Assembly: GCA_030621105.1 (NCBI GenBank)
Contig: JAUXIH010000054.1
Span: forward strand, 1-6,993
Direction of reading: 5' to 3'
Length of the DNA stretch: 6,993 nucleotides
Origin: Dehalococcoidia bacterium
Lineage (GTDB): Bacteria > Chloroflexota > Dehalococcoidia > GIF9 > AB-539-J10
Below, piece by piece: positions 1-4,361 of this stretch (its first letter is position 1; each line of letters opens with the position of its first letter). The notes beneath the pieces were generated by a model, which saw nothing but the letters and a program-made list of their open reading frames with translations, was not told where the DNA came from and ran no database searches. A program made the translations under genes and the position numbers.

Positions 1-49
1 CAAGTCTAATTCACGCTTCTTGAGCAACTATGCTTATCTTATCTTTTCA

Positions 50-55
50 TATATT
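50..55 (+). promoter_or_regulatory. possible -10 box upstream of pyrG
   Basis: TATATT lies 12 nt before the pyrG ATG and resembles a sigma-70 -10 box (5 of 6 to TATAAT). No acceptable -35 is seen at 16-18 nt; TTGAGC at 20-25 is too far away (24 nt). If used, transcription would start about 6 nt before the ATG, giving a nearly leaderless mRNA, which fits the lack of a Shine-Dalgarno here. The remaining upstream bases (1-49) show nothing else recognisable. Weak support. Confidence 0.3.
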
Positions 56-67
56 GACTGTTAGCTT

Positions 68-1696
68 ATGGCCAAGTATATCTTCGTAACCGGCGGTGTA
101 GTTAGTTCTGTTGGCAAGGGTATATCAGTCGCTTCTATCGGTAGAATACTCAAGAGTCGCGGCATTACAGTGTCAACTCAGAAGCTTGACCCCTATCTCA
201 ATGTCGATCCGGGAACGATGTCTCCCTACCAGCACGGTGAGGTCTTCGTCACCAGGGACGGAGCAGAAACAGACCTGGACCTGGGGCACTACGAGAGATT
301 CATCGGAATCGAATTAACCAAAGACTCCAATGTTACCTCAGGGCAGGTGTATTCCGCAGTTATCTCACAGGAAAGGAAAGGAGAATTTCTGGGAGGAACC
401 ATACAGGTCGTGCCTCACGTAACCAACGAGATGAAAAGAAGGATAAGAAAGGTAGCTCAAATATCCCAGGCTGAGGTTGTAATCGTGGAAGTAGGCGGAA
501 CCGTCGGTGACATCGAGGGACAGCCCTTCCTGGAAGCCATACGCCAGATGAGAAAAGAAGAAGGCCGAGACAATGTACTATATATTCACGTCACCTTCCT
601 GCCCTACATTGGCGCCACCGATGAATTGAAAAGCAAGCCCACACAACACAGCGTCAATGAACTGCGCCGAATAGGTATTCAGCCCGATGCGATACTGTGC
701 CGCAGCGACAGGGAAGCATCTGAAGGAATAAAAGACAAGATAGCATTATTCTGCGATGTGGATAAGGAAGCCGTCATTTCCCTGGTCACCAGCGAAACCA
801 TATATGAAGTGCCCCTCCTACTAGAAGAAGCTGGCCTGGGCAACCTCATAGTTAAACGACTGGGCCTGACTGCCCACGAAAGTGATCTCGACGAATGGCG
901 AGATATGATAGCCAGAATAAAAGCCCCCAAGGAGCAGGTGCTCATCGGGCTAGTGGGAAAATATGTAGAGTTCCAGGATTCCTATTACTCCGTGCGTGAA
1001 GCCTTATCCCATGCCGCCCTGGCTCATAACCTTGAAATAAAGATACTGTGGTTTCCTTCCGAGGCATTAGAAAACGGAGACATTGAACAGCTCCGCCAGG
1101 TCCAGGGAATAATCATCCCCGGAGGCTTCGGTCAGCGTGGCATCGAGGGCATGATACGAGCAATGAAATTTGCCCGGGAAGAAAATATCCCATGCTTTGG
1201 CTTGTGCCTTGGCATGCAAACCATGGTCATTGAATTTGGCCGTCACACCTTTCACACACAAAATGTCAACTCCACCGAATTTGATGAGACCACCGAGTAC
1301 CCTGTCATCGACCTGCTCCCTGAGCAGAAAAACATCGACAGCAAGGGCGGAACCATGAGACTGGGCACCTATCCCTGCCACCTGGCAGCAGGAACCAGGG
1401 CCGCCCAGGCCTACGGCACAGATATAGTATACGAGCGCCATCGCCATCGTTTTGAAGTCAACAACCGCTTTCGCCAGCCCATGGAAGCTGCCGGCATGAT
1501 AGCCAGCGGAGTATCCCCCGATGGAAAACTGGTAGAGATTGCCGAAATCAAGGACCATCCCTGGATGCTCGCCTGTCAGTTCCACCCCGAGTTCAAGTCG
1601 CACCCCGACGCACCCCACCCCCTATTCCTGGACTTCATCGGGGCCGCCAAGAAAACGCTGGTTACCGGAACCCAGACAAGCTTGCCCATAGATTAA
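68..1696 (+). CDS. pyrG: CTP synthase (glutamine-hydrolysing)
   Basis: This cytoplasmic enzyme makes CTP from UTP, ATP and glutamine, the last step of pyrimidine ribonucleotide synthesis. It has 542 residues, close to the 545 of E. coli PyrG. The N-terminal amidoligase domain (about 1-268) begins with the family signature, including the P-loop-like SSVGKG at 13-18, the metal-binding ETDLDLGHYERF segment (D71) and EVGGTVGDIE with E141. The C-terminal class I glutamine amidotransferase domain (about 290-535) has PGGFGQRG at 351-358, the nucleophile C380 in CFGLCLGMQ, and H506/E508 in QFHPEF, so the full catalytic triad is present. The ATG at 68 is chosen because MAKYIFVTGGVVSS matches the family N-terminus exactly; no Shine-Dalgarno precedes it. 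The next gene follows after 9 nt, so it is probably the first gene of an operon. No truncation or frameshift is seen. Identification is essentially certain. Confidence 0.98.
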   Translation: MAKYIFVTGGVVSSVGKGISVASIGRILKSRGITVSTQKLDPYLNVDPGTMSPYQHGEVFVTRDGAETDLDLGHYERFIGIELTKDSNVTSGQVYSAVISQERKGEFLGGTIQVVPHVTNEMKRRIRKVAQISQAEVVIVEVGGTVGDIEGQPFLEAIRQMRKEEGRDNVLYIHVTFLPYIGATDELKSKPTQHSVNELRRIGIQPDAILCRSDREASEGIKDKIALFCDVDKEAVISLVTSETIYEVPLLLEEAGLGNLIVKRLGLTAHESDLDEWRDMIARIKAPKEQVLIGLVGKYVEFQDSYYSVREALSHAALAHNLEIKILWFPSEALENGDIEQLRQVQGIIIPGGFGQRGIEGMIRAMKFAREENIPCFGLCLGMQTMVIEFGRHTFHTQNVNSTEFDETTEYPVIDLLPEQKNIDSKGGTMRLGTYPCHLAAGTRAAQAYGTDIVYERHRHRFEVNNRFRQPMEAAGMIASGVSPDGKLVEIAEIKDHPWMLACQFHPEFKSHPDAPHPLFLDFIGAAKKTLVTGTQTSLPID

Positions 1697-1701
1697 GGAG
1701 G
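1695..1701 (+). promoter_or_regulatory. Shine-Dalgarno site of the transaldolase gene
   Basis: AAGGAGG ends 4 nt before the ATG at 1706 and overlaps the pyrG stop codon (1694-1696). The overlap suggests translational coupling with pyrG. It fixes the start codon choice. Confidence 0.85.
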
Positions 1702-1705
1702 AAAC

Positions 1706-2380
1706 ATGCGATTATTTCTGGACACTGCCAACCTGGAACACATACGCCATGGAGTGAAACTGGGAATCGTCTCAGGAGTAACCACCAACCCCAGCCTGGT
1801 ATCCCGGGAAGGCAAGGTTGACTACCGCACGCTGGTGCAAGAAATATGCTCCGTTGTCCCTGGCCCGGTATCCACCGAGGTCTTAAGCCTGGACGCCCCA
1901 GGAATGATTGCCGAGGCCAGAGAGATTGCCAAATGGGCCGACAACATCGCTGTCAAGATACCTGCCAGCCTCGCCGGCATAGAAGCCACATCGCAGCTCT
2001 CCAAGGAAAGCATTAATGTGAACTTCACCCTGTGCTTCTCACTAAACCAGGCTATCATGGCGGCCGAGGCCGGAGCCGCATATATCAGCCCCTTCGTCGG
2101 AAGGATGGATGATATCGGAGAGGACGGCATGCAGCTGGTAGCAGATATCGTGGAATACCTCGAGTACTACCAATTGCCTTCGCAGGTAATAGCTGCTAGT
2201 ATTAGACATCCCCAGCATTGTATGGCTGCTGCCAGGGCAGGCGCACATATTGCTACCGTACCCTATAAAATATTACTGCAACTAATACAACATCCTTTAT
2301 CCGACATCGGCATCAAGCGCTTCGCCGATGACTGGGAGAAAGTGATGGGGAAACAAAAAATAACAACCACCGGCGCATGA
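1706..2380 (+). CDS. small transaldolase (fructose-6-phosphate aldolase / transaldolase family)
   Basis: This is a single-domain TIM-barrel class I aldolase of 224 residues, the size of the short transaldolase / fructose-6-phosphate aldolase subfamily (about 215-225) and not the longer TalB type. Visible motifs are LFLDTAN at 3-9, GVTTNPSL at 24-31, the Schiff-base lysine K84 in NIAVKIP, SPFVGRMDDIG at 128-138, and the phosphate-binding AASIRHP with S165 and R167. Family members either move a dihydroxyacetone unit between sugar phosphates (transaldolase, pentose phosphate pathway) or split fructose 6-phosphate. E58 replaces the aldolase-typical Gln, and F130 replaces the aldolase-typical Tyr, so I favour transaldolase activity (inference). 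The gene sits between pyrG and rho with 9 and 10 nt gaps and a strong ribosome site. The cytoplasmic location is assumed from the absence of signal or membrane segments. Confidence 0.93.
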   Translation: MRLFLDTANLEHIRHGVKLGIVSGVTTNPSLVSREGKVDYRTLVQEICSVVPGPVSTEVLSLDAPGMIAEAREIAKWADNIAVKIPASLAGIEATSQLSKESINVNFTLCFSLNQAIMAAEAGAAYISPFVGRMDDIGEDGMQLVADIVEYLEYYQLPSQVIAASIRHPQHCMAAARAGAHIATVPYKILLQLIQHPLSDIGIKRFADDWEKVMGKQKITTTGA

Positions 2381-2385
2381 AGGAG
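2381..2385 (+). promoter_or_regulatory. Shine-Dalgarno site of rho
   Basis: AGGAG begins directly after the transaldolase TGA and ends 5 nt before the ATG at 2391. An in-frame ATG at 2400 would be 14 nt away, so 2391 is the better start. Confidence 0.8.
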
Positions 2386-2390
2386 ACACT

Positions 2391-3656
2391 ATGATAAACA
2401 TGTCACAACTGGAAGACAAAACCCACGACCAACTGGAAACCATAGCTAAGGAACAGGGCCTGAGTGGATACTCGGCGCTGAGAAAACAGGAACTGGTACA
2501 GCGCATCCTTGAGGCCGAAGCCGAGAAACAGGGAAACCTGTTCATGGGTGGTGTACTGGACACGCTAAATGATGGCTACGGTTTCCTGCGCCAGGATAGC
2601 TTTCTTCCCGGTCCGGGTGACATCTATGTCTCCAACTCTCAGATACGACGGTTCAACCTGAGAAATGGCGATTCCGTCTATGGCCAGGTGAGAACCCCCA
2701 AGGACAATGAAAAATATTACGGCCTCGTACGAGTGGAAACAATAAACGACCTCGACCCTGAGAAAGCAAGATCATGCCCACGATTCACCAGCCTGACTCC
2801 CGTCTTCCCTGACAAGCTCATCACCCTGGAGACCACGTCCAATGAACTATCAACACGATTGATAGATATGATAGCACCTATCGGCCGCGGACAGAGAGGC
2901 TTAATCGTGTCTCCCCCCAAGGCAGGCAAGACGATACTGCTCAAGAAAATTGCCAATGCCATAAACACCAACTACAAAGATATTCACCTCATCGTATGTC
3001 TCATCGGCGAGCGCCCCGAGGAAGTCACCGACATGAAAAGGTCGGTCAAGGCTGAGGTCATCGCCGCCACCTTTGACGAACCGGTAGAAAACCAGACCCG
3101 CGTGGCGGAGCTGGCACTGGAGAGAGCCAAGAGGCTGACCGAAACCGGCAAAGACGTGGTAATCCTGCTCGATGGCATCACCCGCCTGACTCGTGCCTAC
3201 AACCTGGCGATGCCAGCATCAGGTCGCACCCTCTCCGGTGGTATCGACTCCTCCGCCCTGCACCCCCCCAAGCGATTCTTCGGAGCAGCGCGCAACATAG
3301 AGGAAGGCGGCAGCCTGACCATCCTTGCCACCTGCCTGGTAGACACCGGCAGCCGCATGGATGACCTCATCTACGAGGAATTCAAGGGCACCGGCAACAT
3401 GGAACTCCACCTGGATAGAAAGCTGGCAGAGAAAAGGGTCTTTCCCGCCATAGATATCGTCCCCAGCGGCACCCGGAGAGAAGAGCTCCTGATAGATGAA
3501 AATAAACTCCAGCAGATATGGTTGCTCCGGCGCGTGGTAAACATGATAGCCAGCGATTCTCCCAACCACAGCGAGGCTGCCGAGAAACTACTGAATCGCA
3601 TGAAGAAAACACGAAATAACGACGAGTTTCTGGCAACTCTATCCAAAGAAATGTAG
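2391..3656 (+). CDS. rho: transcription termination factor Rho
   Basis: Rho is a hexameric RNA-dependent ATPase that loads on C-rich, unstructured RNA and ends transcription. At 421 residues it matches E. coli Rho (419). Domains in order are: an N-terminal helical Rho_N segment (about 7-45), a cold-shock-like RNA-binding domain (about 50-118) with the RNP motif DGYGFLR at 61-67, and a RecA-type ATPase domain (about 140-421). The latter contains Walker A PPKAGKT at 175-181 (K180, T181), GERPEEVTDM with R208, Walker B VVILLD ending at D261, the Q-loop region LSGGIDSSALHPPKRFFGAARN, the R-loop EEFKGTGNMELHL with K332, R349 in EKRVFPAID, and the arginine finger R362 in SGTRREELL. One oddity is that G262 follows the Walker B aspartate where E. 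coli has S266. There is no long insertion such as actinobacterial Rho proteins carry. It is probably co-transcribed with pyrG and the transaldolase gene. Identification is certain. Confidence 0.98.
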   Translation: MINMSQLEDKTHDQLETIAKEQGLSGYSALRKQELVQRILEAEAEKQGNLFMGGVLDTLNDGYGFLRQDSFLPGPGDIYVSNSQIRRFNLRNGDSVYGQVRTPKDNEKYYGLVRVETINDLDPEKARSCPRFTSLTPVFPDKLITLETTSNELSTRLIDMIAPIGRGQRGLIVSPPKAGKTILLKKIANAINTNYKDIHLIVCLIGERPEEVTDMKRSVKAEVIAATFDEPVENQTRVAELALERAKRLTETGKDVVILLDGITRLTRAYNLAMPASGRTLSGGIDSSALHPPKRFFGAARNIEEGGSLTILATCLVDTGSRMDDLIYEEFKGTGNMELHLDRKLAEKRVFPAIDIVPSGTRREELLIDENKLQQIWLLRRVVNMIASDSPNHSEAAEKLLNRMKKTRNNDEFLATLSKEM

Positions 3657-3698
3657 ACTTCTCCCCTCCATCCCGTTATCATTATCACTCATAACGAC
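3657..3698 (+). other. C-rich, G-poor rho-dcd gap, possible Rho loading site
   Basis: By hand count the 42 nt contain 17 C and only 2 G, with a pyrimidine run CTCCCCTCCATCCC near 3661-3674. Such C-over-G stretches are what Rho binds in RNA, so termination just after the operon is possible but not shown. The right half contains GTTAT (3675-3679) and ATAAC (3691-3695) as a short inverted repeat, plus ATTATCACT (3681-3689). No Shine-Dalgarno is present before dcd. The whole genome strand here is C-rich, which weakens the case. Confidence 0.22.
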
Positions 3699-4274
3699 AT
3701 GCTATCCAACGTAGATATATGGCGCGAGATGGAGGCGGGCAACATCGTGATAACGCCTTCCCCTCCGCGAGAAAGATTCGCCGGCGCCTCTGTTGACCTG
3801 ACTCTGGCCGAGGAGATACGGATATTCGACACCTCCAAGTGCCCCTCCATTGACTATCGTGCTCTCGAAAAAGACCCGGACTTCCTGCTCAGGGTGACCA
3901 CCCCCATAAAACTAACCAATGATACGCCGCTAATCCTCCACCCGGGCAAGGTCATCATCTGCACCACGCTGGAATGGATAGAGATACCCGACTACCTGTG
4001 TGCTGAGCTCCACGGCAGAAGCAGCCTGGCTCGTATTGGCATACTGCCTCACACCGCCGGGAAAATAGACCCTGGCTGGAAGGGCAGACTAACGCTGGAG
4101 GTCAGCAATGTCAGCGAAATCCCGGTAGCGCTATATCCCGGCGTAGCCATATGCCAGGTTGTATTCCACGAGCTCAGCTCACCGGCAGACCTGTCATACA
4201 AAGAGACTACATCAACCTACCAGGGGCAGACAGAACCGCAGGTTGCCAACCTCAGGAACAGGAAAATAAAGTGA
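3699..4274 (+). CDS. dcd: dCTP deaminase, possibly bifunctional (dUMP-forming)
   Basis: This is a trimeric dUTPase-fold enzyme of 191 residues (E. coli Dcd 193) that deaminates dCTP to dUTP as a source of dUMP for thymidylate. The family signatures are clear: ERFAGASVDLTL at 25-36, HGRSSLARIGI at 106-115 (R107, S108, R112), IDPGWKGRLTLEVSN at 123-137 with the catalytic E134, and a C-terminal YQGQTEP at 174-180 that closes over the nucleotide. The loop before IDPGW reads PHTAG. Monofunctional E. coli Dcd has TAH here, while the bifunctional deaminase/dUTPases of Methanocaldococcus and Mycobacterium have TAG, so direct dUMP formation is possible (inference). The loop is also one residue shorter than in those proteins. 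The ATG at 3699 fits the family N-terminus, although no Shine-Dalgarno is visible. It is separated from rho by 42 nt, so it may belong to the same transcript or have its own start. Confidence 0.95.
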   Translation: MLSNVDIWREMEAGNIVITPSPPRERFAGASVDLTLAEEIRIFDTSKCPSIDYRALEKDPDFLLRVTTPIKLTNDTPLILHPGKVIICTTLEWIEIPDYLCAELHGRSSLARIGILPHTAGKIDPGWKGRLTLEVSNVSEIPVALYPGVAICQVVFHELSSPADLSYKETTSTYQGQTEPQVANLRNRKIK

Positions 4275-4297
4275 GCCCACCAGGCCGGCGCCATGTA

Positions 4298-4326
4298 TTG
4301 TGCTCAGGGCTGAGCACACGTATAAT
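4298..4326 (+). promoter_or_regulatory. promoter of the STT3 gene
   Basis: A perfect -10 box TATAAT (4321-4326) lies 17 nt downstream of TTGTGC (4298-4303), which keeps the TTG of the -35 consensus. Transcription would start near 4333, giving a leader of about 29 nt before the ATG at 4362. It is the best promoter-like sequence in the window. An inverted repeat fills the -35 and spacer. Confidence 0.55.
4299..4318. repeat. perfect inverted repeat, candidate operator
   Basis: TGTGCTCA and TGAGCACA are exact reverse complements (8 bp arms) separated by GGGC. The repeat covers the -35 hexamer and nearly all of the spacer, ending 2 nt before TATAAT. It could bind a dimeric repressor, or as RNA form a hairpin at the 3' end of the dcd transcript. 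No T tract follows, so it is not a classical intrinsic terminator. Which role applies cannot be told from sequence. Confidence 0.5.
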
Positions 4327-4338
4327 GAGCAAACATTA

Positions 4339-4356
4339 TTATCACTTGACTGATAA
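4339..4356. repeat. small inverted repeat just before the STT3 start codon
   Basis: TTATCA and TGATAA are exact 6 bp arms around CTTGAC. The right arm ends 5 nt before the ATG, where a Shine-Dalgarno would normally lie, and none is present. It could be a protein-binding site or a weak RNA hairpin in the leader. The arms are AT-rich, so chance is plausible. Confidence 0.3.
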
Positions 4357-4361
4357 CAAAA

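Noticed and set aside
1067..1618. 183-codon open frame on the minus strand
   Set aside because: It lies wholly inside pyrG, opposite the glutaminase domain with its catalytic residues. Its product has no recognisable features, so it is a codon-bias shadow.
2400..2402. Alternative rho start at the second in-frame ATG
   Set aside because: The AGGAG at 2381-2385 is 5 nt from the ATG at 2391 but 14 nt from this one, so the upstream start is preferred. The difference is only three residues.
3219..3688. Several minus-strand frames opposite the 3' part of rho
   Set aside because: They are antisense to the highly conserved ATPase domain, overlap one another, and have no ribosome sites or family resemblance.
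4299..4326. Hairpin read as an intrinsic terminator of dcd
   Set aside because: The stem is good but is followed by ACGTATAATGAG with no run of T, so a classical Rho-independent terminator is not supported. A promoter/operator reading fits better.
4346..4350. TTGAC before the STT3 gene as a -35 box
   Set aside because: It is 11 nt from the ATG, so a matching -10 would fall inside the coding region; TATAAT at 4321 is the better promoter element.
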